Source of the DNA: Clostridiales bacterium
GTDB taxonomy: Bacteria; Bacillota; Clostridia; Oscillospirales; Oscillospiraceae
Direction of reading: 5' to 3'
Assembly: GCA_012729975.1 (NCBI GenBank)
Contig: JAAYBW010000266.1
Coordinates: 1-42,004 of the forward strand
DNA length: 42,004 bases
Every line of letters starts with the position of its first letter. Position 1 is the stretch's first letter. Below are positions 28,147 to 37,847 of the stretch, one piece after another. The notes beneath the pieces were generated by a model. It had not been told where the DNA came from, ran no database searches, and worked only from the letters and a program-made list of their open reading frames with translations. The position numbers and the translations under genes were made by a program.

Positions 28147-30528
28147 CTACCGGCGGATCTGCGCTCCCAAAGCCGAGCTTAATCTATCAATTATCGCGGT
28201 CATTATCGGGCTTATATCGGCGTCGGTAAGGCTGCTGTCATCGGAGCGGAATTCCAGAGAGAAAGAAACGCTCTTGCTTCCCTCGGGTATCGGGCTGCCG
28301 GTATACACGTCAAAGAGACCGATATGTTTTAAAAGCGAACCGCCGGCAGCGGCTATGCAGCCGCGCAGCTCCGATACGGGGATATCCGAATCGCACACCG
28401 CGGACAGGTCGCGCAGAACGGAGGGGAATCTGGGAAGAGGCACATATACCGGCTCCGGACCGCGAGCGGCAAACATGACGTCGAAATCCAGCTCTGCGGC
28501 ATATATTTCCTGCGATATGCCGTAATTATCGGCGACACGGGGATCGATCTGGCCCATAATCCCGATCTGAGTGCCGTTTACCGCTATTTTGGCACATCTT
28601 CCCGGATGATATGCGTAGGCGCCCTTTTCCGCGGTGAAAACCGCGTCTTTAACGCGAAGCGATTCAAGAAGCGCTTCAACACAGCCCTTGAGGTTGTAAA
28701 AACCGCAACCTTCGCCGTAACAGCCGAGCACGAGCGTGTTTTTTTCATCGGCAAGCTCGTGTTCCGCACCGGGGATATATACTCTTGCCAGTTCATATAC
28801 CCTTACATCACGGTTGCGATAGCTGTAATTTCTCCCGAGCGTCTCAAGCAGCGAAGGGAGCATGGTTGTGCGCATTACGGAGCTGTCCTCACCGAGCGGG
28901 TTTTGTATGACCGCCGAGCGGCGAAGCGGATGGCCTGCGGGCATATTGACCTTGTCATTGGAAGATTGACCCATGAAAGAGTAGGTAAGCATTTCGTAAA
29001 AGCCCATGCCTCTGAGCAGTTCGCCCGCGTGCCTTGCAGCGCTCTGGCGCGGCGTGAGCCCTCCCTCGGCGGTCACTCCCTTAAATAACGAAGGTTCGAT
29101 TTTGTCGTAGCCCCAGAAACGCGCGACTTCCTCCGCCACGTCCGCGCATTGTTTTACATCACCGCGCCATGAGGGAACGGTCATAATGTCTCCGTCAAAG
29201 ATAAAGCCGAGTTTTGTAAGTATGTCGATCATGAACGCTTTATCTATATTTGTGCCGAGCAGCGCGTTGATGCGCCCGGGTTCAAGAGGAAGCTTAACCG
29301 GCGCGGAATCCGCGGCTATGACGTCGATCACCCCGTCGACTACTTCACCGGCGCCGAGAAGCTCCACAAGCTCGCAGGCACGCTCAACCGCGGGCAATGT
29401 TCCCAGGGGATCAAGTCCCTTCTCAAAGCGCGAGGAGGCGTCGGTGCGCATACCTAGAGCAATGGCGGTTTTTCTGATACAGACGCCGTTAAAATTAGCG
29501 GACTCGAAAACAACGGACTTTGTGGTCTCGGTTATCTCGCTGTTTTCGGCTCCCATGACGCCCGCTAGGCCTATTGCCTTCGTTTCGTCGGCTATAACGA
29601 GCATATCCCGGGTGAGAGTGCGGGAGCTCCCGTCAAGAGTGGACATTGTTTCGCCCTCGTGTGCCCTGCGCACTATTATGCGGTTCCCGGTAATGCAGGA
29701 GTAATCGAAGGAATGCATGGGCTGACCGTATTCGAGCATTACGTAGTTAGTTATGTCAACTATGTTGTTGATAGGCCGCACTCCGGACGCGCGAAGCCGC
29801 GTGCGCAGCCACAACGGGGAAGGACCGATCTTTACGTTTTTTACATAGCGGGCGGTATAACGCGGGCAAAGTACGGGGTCGAGTATATCAACATCCAGAT
29901 ATGATGATATATTATCGCCGCTGCCTTTAACCTTCGGTTCGGGCAGATTAAGTTCCGCTCTGAAAGAAATGGCGGATTCCCTTGCAAGGCCGCGAACCGA
30001 TAAACAGTCCGGCCTGTTATTCGTTATCTCGAATTCGATTACGGAACCGTTCAATCCAGTGACTTTTCTGATATCATCTCCCGGCGCGCAGTTTTCGCGG
30101 AGAATGAATATACCGTCTTCTTCGGCATAAGGATAATCCGAAAGCGTCAGGCCGAGCTCGGATAATGAGCAAAGCATTCCCTCGGACTTAACGCCGCGCA
30201 GATTCCCTTTTTTGATTTTTATCCCGCCAGGTAGCGAAGCCCCGTGCAGTGCGACGGGCACGAGATCTCCCTGACGGACATTCTGCGCCCCGGTTACTAT
30301 CTGAACGGGCTGTGTTTGGCCCGCGTCAACCGTGCAAACCCACAGATGATCGGAGTTTTCATGACGGACTATGGATATGACCCGCCCGACGACAACGTTT
30401 GATATCTCCGAGCCGAGCACTTCGCAGCCCTCTACCTTCGAGCCTGTCATGGTCATTACATCGCAGTATTCTTTATCGTCGGCATTTATCGACGTGAAGT
30501 CGTCGAGCCAATTTCTGTAAAGTTTCAT
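28147..30528 (-). CDS. pheT: phenylalanine--tRNA ligase subunit beta
   Basis: N-terminal tRNA-binding domain, B3/B4, B5, C-terminal FDX-ACB domain (FPSVLRDLSAVCD). Confidence 0.97.
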   Translation of the reverse strand: MKLYRNWLDDFTSINADDKEYCDVMTMTGSKVEGCEVLGSEISNVVVGRVISIVRHENSDHLWVCTVDAGQTQPVQIVTGAQNVRQGDLVPVALHGASLPGGIKIKKGNLRGVKSEGMLCSLSELGLTLSDYPYAEEDGIFILRENCAPGDDIRKVTGLNGSVIEFEITNNRPDCLSVRGLARESAISFRAELNLPEPKVKGSGDNISSYLDVDILDPVLCPRYTARYVKNVKIGPSPLWLRTRLRASGVRPINNIVDITNYVMLEYGQPMHSFDYSCITGNRIIVRRAHEGETMSTLDGSSRTLTRDMLVIADETKAIGLAGVMGAENSEITETTKSVVFESANFNGVCIRKTAIALGMRTDASSRFEKGLDPLGTLPAVERACELVELLGAGEVVDGVIDVIAADSAPVKLPLEPGRINALLGTNIDKAFMIDILTKLGFIFDGDIMTVPSWRGDVKQCADVAEEVARFWGYDKIEPSLFKGVTAEGGLTPRQSAARHAGELLRGMGFYEMLTYSFMGQSSNDKVNMPAGHPLRRSAVIQNPLGEDSSVMRTTMLPSLLETLGRNYSYRNRDVRVYELARVYIPGAEHELADEKNTLVLGCYGEGCGFYNLKGCVEALLESLRVKDAVFTAEKGAYAYHPGRCAKIAVNGTQIGIMGQIDPRVADNYGISQEIYAAELDFDVMFAARGPEPVYVPLPRFPSVLRDLSAVCDSDIPVSELRGCIAAAGGSLLKHIGLFDVYTGSPIPEGSKSVSFSLEFRSDDSSLTDADISPIMTAIIDRLSSALGAQIRR

Positions 30529-30555
30529 ATTGTCATCCCTTTCCGCGAATCGCCC

Positions 30556-31581
30556 TTAAAACTGGCTGAGGAAGCGCATGTCGTTTTCATACAAAAGGCG
30601 CATGTCGCTGATGTTGAAGCGGCGCATGGTGAGCCTCTCAACTCCGACGCCGAAAGCGAAGCCGGAGTAAATGTCGGGATCGATGCCGCACCCGGCCAGT
30701 ACATCCGGATGTACCATTCCGGCGCCCAAAAGCTCTATCCAGCCCTCGCCCTTGCATATGCGGCAGCCCTTACCGCGGCACTCGAAGCACTGGACGTCAA
30801 CCTCGCAGGAGGGTTCGGTGAACGGGAAGTGGTGCGGTCTGAAGCGAGTTGACGCATCAGGGCCGTAGAGTCTGTGCACAAGGGTGTTTAAAGTTCCCTT
30901 CAAATCACCCATGGTTATTCCTTTGTCGACAACCAGCGCTTCAATCTGATGAAATACCGGTGAATGAGTGGCGTCGACCTCATCCTTCCGGAAAACTTTG
31001 CCGGGCGACACTATACGTATCGGAGGAGAGGAATTTTCCATGACTCTGATTTGAACGGGGGAGGTCTGTGTGCGAAGGCATACGGAGTCATCGTCCGTAA
31101 AGTAAAATGTATCCTGCCTGTCGCGCGCGGGATGACCGACAGGCGTATTGAGTCTTGTAAAGTTATAGTCGGAATATTCGATCTCGGGCCCTTCGGCCAC
31201 GCGAAAGCCCATACCGATGAAAATATCAATTGTTTCGTCCAACACTGCCGTCAGCGGATGGCTCCTGCCTACCCGTACCTTTACGCCGGGAATCGTCACA
31301 TCGATGGTTTCGCTGTGCAGCTTATTTTCCATCATGGCGGATTTCATTTCTTCGGCGCGGTCGGTTATGGCAGACTCAATCTTCATCCGGATGTCGTTGG
31401 CGAGCTGGCCGATGACGGGGCGCTCCTCGGGTGTAAACGAGCCCATTGATTTGAGTACGGCTGTCAATTCGCCCTTTTTCCCGAGATACCTGACCCGCAG
31501 AGCTTCGAGTTCCGAGGCTTCTGCCGCGTTTTTTATCGCCTCGAGCGAAGCGCGCCCGATCTCTTCAAGTGTTGCCTTCAT
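30556..31581 (-). CDS. pheS: phenylalanine--tRNA ligase subunit alpha
   Basis: Class II synthetase motifs (HPVFHQIEALVVDKGI, FGVGVERLTMRRF). ATG at 31581 is likelier than the TTG start at 31593 in the track. Confidence 0.96.
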   Translation of the reverse strand: MKATLEEIGRASLEAIKNAAEASELEALRVRYLGKKGELTAVLKSMGSFTPEERPVIGQLANDIRMKIESAITDRAEEMKSAMMENKLHSETIDVTIPGVKVRVGRSHPLTAVLDETIDIFIGMGFRVAEGPEIEYSDYNFTRLNTPVGHPARDRQDTFYFTDDDSVCLRTQTSPVQIRVMENSSPPIRIVSPGKVFRKDEVDATHSPVFHQIEALVVDKGITMGDLKGTLNTLVHRLYGPDASTRFRPHHFPFTEPSCEVDVQCFECRGKGCRICKGEGWIELLGAGMVHPDVLAGCGIDPDIYSGFAFGVGVERLTMRRFNISDMRLLYENDMRFLSQF

Positions 31582-31672
31582 ACCGGAAATCAAACCCTTT
31601 CACGATACAATAATTTTGTATTCTACTAAATTATCACGGTGATTATCTTATTGCAAGCCGGAAAATCATAAA

Positions 31673-31701
31673 TTGACTAAAAAGCGCAATTGAACTATAA
31701 T
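31673..31701 (+). promoter_or_regulatory. promoter for the 31751 gene and possibly the nnr-alr-mazF cluster
   Basis: TTGACT-N17-TATAAT. Confidence 0.7.
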
Positions 31702-31750
31702 AACAAAAGTTCATTGAATTATAATTTGCCGGAACAGCGTCGAACGGAGC

Positions 31751-32308
31751 ATGCGGATGAAAAAGAATAAAGATTTTTTTATAGAGCAGCTGATAAGACG
31801 ATCGCGAGGCGGTACGGAAACTCTGGTCAAGGTTGCGTTAGTTCTTGCCGGTATAATTATTCTGGCTGTTCTCTACAGGTTCTTTTATGCGAGCATCTGG
31901 CCTTTTTTCCTTGCGGTTGTGTGCGTTCTGGAGTTTTTCGCGTTTAACTATACCGTTAAGGAGTTTGAATACTCATTTATAAACGGTGATGTGAGTGTTG
32001 ACAAAATCAGCGGTAAACGAAGGAGAAAAACCGTTCTGAGCTTAAGTACGAAAGAAATAACGCATATGGCTCCCTGTGCCGCCCCGCCGACCGCGCGGGG
32101 TGATAATGTCACCTTTATGGATTACTCCATTAACAGAAGGAGCCCGGGTCTTTGGTACTTCACCGCGACGCGGGAGGACGGTACCGAGCTGCTGGTGTTA
32201 TTTAATCCCAACGAAAGGCTAAGGGAAGCTTTTAAAAGCTATCTGGGCAATAAAATGGACTATGAACTGCCGGTGCAAAACGATGATACGTCTGACGACA
32301 GGAGCTGA
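31751..32308 (+). CDS. putative membrane protein of unknown function
   Basis: Two hydrophobic segments near the N-terminus; overlaps the start of nnr. Confidence 0.7.
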   Translation: MRMKKNKDFFIEQLIRRSRGGTETLVKVALVLAGIIILAVLYRFFYASIWPFFLAVVCVLEFFAFNYTVKEFEYSFINGDVSVDKISGKRRRKTVLSLSTKEITHMAPCAAPPTARGDNVTFMDYSINRRSPGLWYFTATREDGTELLVLFNPNERLREAFKSYLGNKMDYELPVQNDDTSDDRS

Positions 32309-33797
32309 GCAGCGAATCGCAGACACAAGAGCTGTCGAGGAAAGCGGCATAACATCTCTTTCCCTGATGGAGCGGGCGGCACGGGCGCTCGCGGCGGCGG
32401 CGATCGAAACGGCATCGGATAAAAGCGCCGTCGTGTTCTGCGGAAACGGAAACAACGGGGGAGACGGACTTGCCGCGGCGCTGATCCTGCTAAAAGCGGG
32501 ATTTAAAGTCCTGGTATTGCTTATGAGCGCGCCGGATAAGATGACCGGCGACTGCGCCGAGATGTACGGGAGGTACATCTCGGCGGGGGGCGAAGCATTA
32601 CCGTTTGAAGTGAGGGACATACGGCAAAAAAAAGCGGTCATGGAATGCGGTGTCATAATCGACGCGATGCTCGGAACTGGACTCAAACGACCGTTATCGG
32701 GCTTATTTTCCGAGGCAGCGGAGCTTATTAACGCTTCCGCGTCTCCTACGATCGCGTGTGATATAGCCAGCGGAGTCGATTCAGACACGGGCGCTGTCGC
32801 CGGTGTTGCGGTTAAGGCGGATAAAACGGTTACTTTCGCGGCTTACAAAATAGGCCAGTTCGTCGAGCCGGGCTGCGTATACTCCGGAGAAGTGACCGTA
32901 GCGGATATCGGCACACATATATCCGAAACATCACCGGAGCCCGTTTACATCATCACCTCCGCTGCAATCAAAGGGATAATACCCAAAAGAGCGAAAATAA
33001 GCCACAAGGGCGACTATGGCAAGGTGCTCATAGCCGGCGGAAGCATCGGATATTCAGGAGCGCCGGTCCTCTCAGCGGAGGCGGCGGTGAGATCCGGATC
33101 GGGTCTTGTGTCGCTCGGCGTGCCCCGTGACATATATATCCCGACTGCGGTCAAATGCGTCGAGGCGATGCCTTTTCCTCTGCCGGCTGACGGAGCGGGC
33201 AGGATGACGGCTGACGCGGCGCCCGATCTTTTAAGAAGACTCGGCGCCTGCGACGCGGTTCTCATAGGCCCGGGGCTGGGCCGTTCCGATGAAATAAACG
33301 AGCTGGTATGTAAGATAATCCGCGAAGCGAGGACTACGATACTCCTTGACGCCGACGGAATAAACGCGATAAGCGGCAATATAAATATACTGGACGCTTC
33401 GGCAAGGCCGGTAATTATAACGCCGCATGAAGGCGAATTCATGAGGCTGGGGTACTCGGCGGGTAATGACAGAATAGGAGTCTCAAGGTCCTTCGCGTGC
33501 AAACACGGCTGCATACTCGTCTTAAAGGGGCACAGGACGATTTGCGCCTTTCCGGATGGCAGCGCTTATGTGAACACCACGGGAAATCCGGGAATGGCCC
33601 GCGGCGGCAGCGGCGATGTTCTGTCCGGCATAATTCTCTCTTTGATTGCCCGGCTGCCGACGAAAGAGGCGGTTTTAGCGGCAGTATGGCTTCACGGCCG
33701 GTCAGGTGATATCGCCGCCGACCGCTTCGGAGAGGAATGCATGACTCCGTCCGATATAATTGCCTGTCTTCCCGAAGCTTTCCGAGAAATCACCTGA
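32286..33797 (+). CDS. nnr: bifunctional NAD(P)H-hydrate epimerase / ADP-dependent dehydratase
   Basis: N-terminal YjeF_N (VFCGNGNNGGDGLAAA) and C-terminal carbohydrate-kinase-like domain (GNPGMARGGSGDVLSG). Confidence 0.95.
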   Translation: MRLTTGAEQRIADTRAVEESGITSLSLMERAARALAAAAIETASDKSAVVFCGNGNNGGDGLAAALILLKAGFKVLVLLMSAPDKMTGDCAEMYGRYISAGGEALPFEVRDIRQKKAVMECGVIIDAMLGTGLKRPLSGLFSEAAELINASASPTIACDIASGVDSDTGAVAGVAVKADKTVTFAAYKIGQFVEPGCVYSGEVTVADIGTHISETSPEPVYIITSAAIKGIIPKRAKISHKGDYGKVLIAGGSIGYSGAPVLSAEAAVRSGSGLVSLGVPRDIYIPTAVKCVEAMPFPLPADGAGRMTADAAPDLLRRLGACDAVLIGPGLGRSDEINELVCKIIREARTTILLDADGINAISGNINILDASARPVIITPHEGEFMRLGYSAGNDRIGVSRSFACKHGCILVLKGHRTICAFPDGSAYVNTTGNPGMARGGSGDVLSGIILSLIARLPTKEAVLAAVWLHGRSGDIAADRFGEECMTPSDIIACLPEAFREIT

Positions 33798-33817
33798 GGG
33801 AGTTGATTTTTCTGGCA

Positions 33818-34402
33818 ATGCTCCGGAAACTGCTGGCGTTATCGCTGCTTCTGGCAGCGCTTGCGGGATGCGCGGGAGCGGGTAACTCCGGCACAGAAGC
33901 CGCGCTGGAACTTAGGACAAAGTACATCGGAGCCTCGGAGGTATTTTTTAAGACGGATATGATCGCCGATTACGGAGATAAGGTCTACGATTATACGCTC
34001 GAGTACTCGGGCGACGGTTCGACAGGCATTATCAACGTGATCAGTCCCGAGGAGATCGAAGGGATAACGGTTGAGATAAAAAAGGACGGTCTGCGGCTGG
34101 GATACCGCGGCGCGATGATCGATACAGGCGCGCTGTACGCGGACGGACTATCGCCGGTAGAGGCCTTTCCGGCAATGATCGATGCCTGGAGGACCGGTTA
34201 TGTAATTTCATGCCGCGGCGCGAAAATGTATGAAAAAGACTGCCTTGAGATAACATTTAACCTTACCGAATACGAAGGGGCACCGGAGGTCTCGCATACG
34301 GCGTGGTTTGACAGCGCTACGCTGCTTCCCGTAGCCGGAGAGATTATATCGGACGGCAGGACGGTTTTGACCTGCAAATTTACAGATGCGGAAGTGCAAT
34401 GA
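33818..34402 (+). CDS. lipoprotein, LolA/YdcC-like
   Basis: Lipobox LLLAALAGCAG; position directly upstream of alr, as for ydcC in Bacillus. Start chosen at the ATG before the signal peptide. Confidence 0.72.
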   Translation: MLRKLLALSLLLAALAGCAGAGNSGTEAALELRTKYIGASEVFFKTDMIADYGDKVYDYTLEYSGDGSTGIINVISPEEIEGITVEIKKDGLRLGYRGAMIDTGALYADGLSPVEAFPAMIDAWRTGYVISCRGAKMYEKDCLEITFNLTEYEGAPEVSHTAWFDSATLLPVAGEIISDGRTVLTCKFTDAEVQ

Positions 34403-35523
34403 TTATGGACCATTCTCGCCTGAGATGCTGGGCGGAAATATCGCTTGACAATATTGAGCATAACTATCGTGAAATCAGAAAAAAGTTGCCGGAGGGATGC
34501 CGTTTTACCGGCATTGTGAAGGCTGACGCTTACGGACACGGGGCCGTGCCCGTATCACGCAGGCTTGAGGCGGCGGGAGCGGACTATCTGGCGGTCTCCT
34601 TTATTGATGAGGCGTTAACGCTGCGCGAGGCGGGAATAAAGCTGCCTATACTTATACTCGGCCACAGCCCGGAAAATCTGGCGCCGGAGCTCATAAAATA
34701 CGATATAACCCAGACGGTAGTATCTTTGGAAGCTGCCAAAGCTTACTCAAACGCGGCGGCGGGGTTGGGCGCTAAGCTAAAATGCCACCTTAAGCTCGAC
34801 AGCGGAATGGGCCGCTTCGGATTTATGGGAAAAGATGCCATTTCGGACATTATCACGGCGCTGAACCTGGATAACCTCTATTTCGAAGGTATATTCACGC
34901 ATTTTGCCGTATCCGACATAGCCGACACGGAGTACACGCGTTTACAATATGATATATTTGCGGATGTTTGTTCAAAGATAGAGGATGAAACCGGGAAACA
35001 TATAAGTATTAAACATTGCGCTAACAGCGGAGCGATGATAAACTATCCCTGGACTTATGCTGATATGGTTCGTCCGGGAATCGCTCTGTACGGCTGCAGT
35101 CCGGGTGCCCGGGAGCCGGGTTTTTCACTGCGCCCGTGTATGACGCTCAAGACACGCATCTCTCAGATTAAACAGATACCTACAGGCGCGAGCGTCAGTT
35201 ACGGCAGAACGTGGAAGGCACAGCGGCCATCCCGTATCGCTGTTTTGGCCATCGGCTACGCGGACGGTCTTTTCAGAGCCCTCTCGGATAAGGCTTCGGT
35301 TTTAGTAAGGAAAACCCGTGTGCCATTAATCGGACGCATATGTATGGATCTGGTTATGGCAGACGTCACGGATCTTCCGCAGGCCGATGTCGGAGACGAG
35401 GTAATCGTCTTCGGCGAATCGGAGGGCTGCTCGATATCGGTTGAGGAGCTGTCAACAGCCGCCGGAACTATTCCGTACGAGCTTCTGTGCGCGGTATCCG
35501 CGAGGGTCCCGAGAGTGTATTAA
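34399..35523 (+). CDS. alr: alanine racemase
   Basis: AEISLDNIEHNYREI, VKADAYGHGAVPVSR PLP lysine motif, GRICMDLVMADV. Confidence 0.97.
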   Translation: MIMDHSRLRCWAEISLDNIEHNYREIRKKLPEGCRFTGIVKADAYGHGAVPVSRRLEAAGADYLAVSFIDEALTLREAGIKLPILILGHSPENLAPELIKYDITQTVVSLEAAKAYSNAAAGLGAKLKCHLKLDSGMGRFGFMGKDAISDIITALNLDNLYFEGIFTHFAVSDIADTEYTRLQYDIFADVCSKIEDETGKHISIKHCANSGAMINYPWTYADMVRPGIALYGCSPGAREPGFSLRPCMTLKTRISQIKQIPTGASVSYGRTWKAQRPSRIAVLAIGYADGLFRALSDKASVLVRKTRVPLIGRICMDLVMADVTDLPQADVGDEVIVFGESEGCSISVEELSTAAGTIPYELLCAVSARVPRVY

Positions 35524-35683
35524 CGGTATATTGACTCTGTAACGGCTTTGAGGTCATCGGAATATTATAGGAGGGGGGACATCCCCAAACCGTATATTTT
35601 TTGCGCTTTGTGGAAGAATCTAAGTATATCCGGTTACATATAAAGTGACCGGGATACCATCTTCCGACGGAGAGTGAAGTAAC

Positions 35684-36037
35684 GTGACTGACACAGTCAG
35701 AAGAGGAGATATATATTACGCCGACCTTTCTCCGGTAATAGGAAGCGAGCAGGGCGGCATGAGACCCGTTTTGATAGTTCAAAACGACACAGGAAACAAG
35801 TACAGCCCAACGGTCATTGCGGCTGCGATTACATCACAAATAAATAAAGCAAAACTTCCGACTCACATTGAACTCGGAGCCAAAAACTACGGTTTATCAC
35901 GTGATTCGGTTATCCTGCTCGAACAGATCAGGACAATCGATAAAAGACGGCTTAAAGAGAAAATGGGGAAGCTGGATGACAGGCTTATGAACAGAGTGGA
36001 TGACGCGATCGCAGTCAGCTTTGGGTTAACCGTCTGA
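35684..36037 (+). CDS. mazF: MazF/PemK family endoribonuclease toxin (NdoA-like)
   Basis: [34 protein letters not shown] start with GGAG upstream. Confidence 0.95.
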   Translation: MTDTVRRGDIYYADLSPVIGSEQGGMRPVLIVQNDTGNKYSPTVIAAAITSQINKAKLPTHIELGAKNYGLSRDSVILLEQIRTIDKRRLKEKMGKLDDRLMNRVDDAIAVSFGLTV

Positions 36038-36041
36038 AAAA

Positions 36042-36070
36042 TCCCGTCCCGCATAAAACGCGGGACGGGA
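36042..36070 (+). terminator. terminator-like hairpin after mazF
   Basis: TCCCGTCCCGC-N7-GCGGGACGGGA perfect 11-bp stem; no long U-tract. Confidence 0.55.
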
Positions 36071-36205
36071 CCGCGGCAAGCAGCGGAAGCCGGCCGTGGT
36101 TATAACGGGTCCGAAAGGCATGTTTGCGGACATGCCGTGTCGGCGCACTAACGGCGGCTCCGCATTACATAATATGACATGCGCGGCGCGCATCGGAGGT
36201 TACTG

Positions 36206-36736
36206 ATGAAACACAGAAAAAAGATCACCGTAGTCTTGTCGGTCATACTGGGGGCCGCTCTTGTTACAGGCATTGTAGCGACCGCCGTTACAGACTTCGG
36301 AAGTCAGTCGGATCCGCTTGTTACCTTGAGCTACATAAACGACGTTGTCAAGGAACAAATGAAAAATAACGTGAATACAATTCTGGAGGCCCGCGTAGTC
36401 GAGCTCCGGAGTGAGCTTGACAGTAAAATTACCGAGCTCGAGACAGCCTACCGGGAGACCGGCGAAGTTGCAGAGCGAAGCACTTACAAAGTAGTAAGCT
36501 TAAGTCGCGGTCAGACACTCACCGGTTATGTCGGCACGGAGTTCCTGCTGCGGGTGGGTTCCGCAAACGTTGTCTCGGGTACGCCGGGACTGATCGATAC
36601 GACCGGCGGAATTACGCTTGACGCCGGGGGGGCTCTTATAAAAAATCATCTGTATATGGTCACAATCGATACCAGATCCGTAAAAGCGGCCGATAATGTA
36701 ATGATTGTCGTTCGCGGAGATTACACCGTCAGCTGA
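36206..36736 (+). CDS. hypothetical secreted/membrane-anchored protein with coiled coil
   Basis: N-terminal TM segment (VVLSVILGAALVTGIVATAV), coiled-coil stretch, beta-rich end; ATG preceded by GGAGG. Confidence 0.75.
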   Translation: MKHRKKITVVLSVILGAALVTGIVATAVTDFGSQSDPLVTLSYINDVVKEQMKNNVNTILEARVVELRSELDSKITELETAYRETGEVAERSTYKVVSLSRGQTLTGYVGTEFLLRVGSANVVSGTPGLIDTTGGITLDAGGALIKNHLYMVTIDTRSVKAADNVMIVVRGDYTVS

Positions 36737-36751
36737 AATACGCATATGAAA

Positions 36752-36796
36752 ACGCCCCTGCGCATACTATTGATGCGCGGGGGCGTCGTTTTTTAT
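36752..36796 (+). terminator. intrinsic terminator
   Basis: ACGCCCCTGCGCAT-N7-ATGCGCGGGGGCGT followed by CGTTTTTTATT. Confidence 0.85.
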
Positions 36797-36872
36797 TCAT
36801 CTGAAAATACAAAGCGTGGCTCCGTTTCACGAATGCGAAACCGGTCTTGCGGGAGTTTGGGAGGTTTGGCTA

Positions 36873-37481
36873 TTGAATAGTCTTTTGGGTGAATATGAAA
36901 TAACAGACAAAGCAAAAAAAGTGGGAAAGCTCGTTGTATCGCGCAGGGGCATGTATACAAGGTTTTCCGCCCGCTGTAATGAATGCGCGGCGGCAGCACC
37001 GTTTCGCCTCGCCGTGATCAAAGGAGGGAGAATAATTCCGCTCGGAATTATGATGCCCTCCGAAAGCGGCTATATTTTCCAAAAGGATTATTCGGGGGCG
37101 GAACTGAAAAACATGGGCCTGTCCGAGTTTGACGAGTGCACAATTGTTCCGGTAAGTTCAACATCCGAAGGCAAAAGCGACGACAGGCCGCATACGCGGA
37201 GCAAGGCCGATTGCCCGCCTGATCGGAAGATAACGATCGAATGGAGTCAGGCAGGGGACCCGTCGGAGTTTTTCGCGGAAAAAGAAACGGCGGATACATT
37301 CCGCCGTGTTGCAGGCTGCCTTACATCGGCCGATAAGGACATCAGACTGCTCGCGGTCCCGCTTGTTCCGGGTAAACCGTTTCCGGGAATCCATATATTT
37401 AAATTCGGAAGCTGGCAGAAAATAAACGGGTTTGACTATCTCGTATTTAAACTGAAAAACGGGATCCTTGTTATGCGTTGA
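36873..37481 (+). CDS. conserved protein of unknown function
   Basis: TTG start with GGGAGG at 8-nt spacing. The longer GTG form from 36816 is possible but would lie just past the terminator. Confidence 0.65.
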   Translation: MNSLLGEYEITDKAKKVGKLVVSRRGMYTRFSARCNECAAAAPFRLAVIKGGRIIPLGIMMPSESGYIFQKDYSGAELKNMGLSEFDECTIVPVSSTSEGKSDDRPHTRSKADCPPDRKITIEWSQAGDPSEFFAEKETADTFRRVAGCLTSADKDIRLLAVPLVPGKPFPGIHIFKFGSWQKINGFDYLVFKLKNGILVMR

Positions 37482-37531
37482 CGACAGTAGAAATAATAAT
37501 ATAATAGCAATATAATAGCGCGATAACGCGA

Positions 37532-37570
37532 ATATGTCCATCCGGCGCAAGGCACAGCGGATGGACATAT
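37532..37570. terminator. hairpin between convergent genes
   Basis: ATATGTCCATCCG-N13-CGGATGGACATAT, perfect 13-bp arms. Confidence 0.5.
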
Positions 37571-37595
37571 TCGGCGGTTGTCATATGAATAGCGT

Positions 37596-37847
37596 TCAGC
37601 GTTTCATCGCGTATTTTCTGCGGGTAGCCTCTCCGCCTCTTATGTGTCTTTCGGCCTTATTTTTCGCTATAACCTCACTGACCTGCCGATACAGGCTCTG
37701 GTTGTAATGTACCAATCTTTCGGACAAATCTTTATGTACCGTGCTCTTGCTGACACCGAACTGTCTTGCCGCGGACCGAACGGTAGCGTTGTTATCAATT
37801 ATGTAAACCGCAAGGTCGCAAGCCCGCTCCTCAATGTTAGCCTTCAA
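37596..37847 (-). CDS. spoIIID: sporulation transcriptional regulator SpoIIID
   Basis: TVRSAARQFGVSKSTVHKDLSERL and RHIRGGEATRRKY; TTG start at 37847 with GGGAG at 8-nt spacing. Confidence 0.93.
   Translation of the reverse strand: MKANIEERACDLAVYIIDNNATVRSAARQFGVSKSTVHKDLSERLVHYNQSLYRQVSEVIAKNKAERHIRGGEATRRKYAMKR

Noticed and set aside
31582-31750. Possible T-box leader upstream of pheST
   Set aside because: The interval is short and AT-rich, with no recognisable T-box sequence or terminator/antiterminator pair.
35468-35782. 104-aa minus-strand ORF spanning the alr-mazF gap as an antisense antitoxin
   Set aside because: It overlaps the alr end and mazF start in antisense and lacks antitoxin-like features such as ribbon-helix-helix or AbrB motifs.
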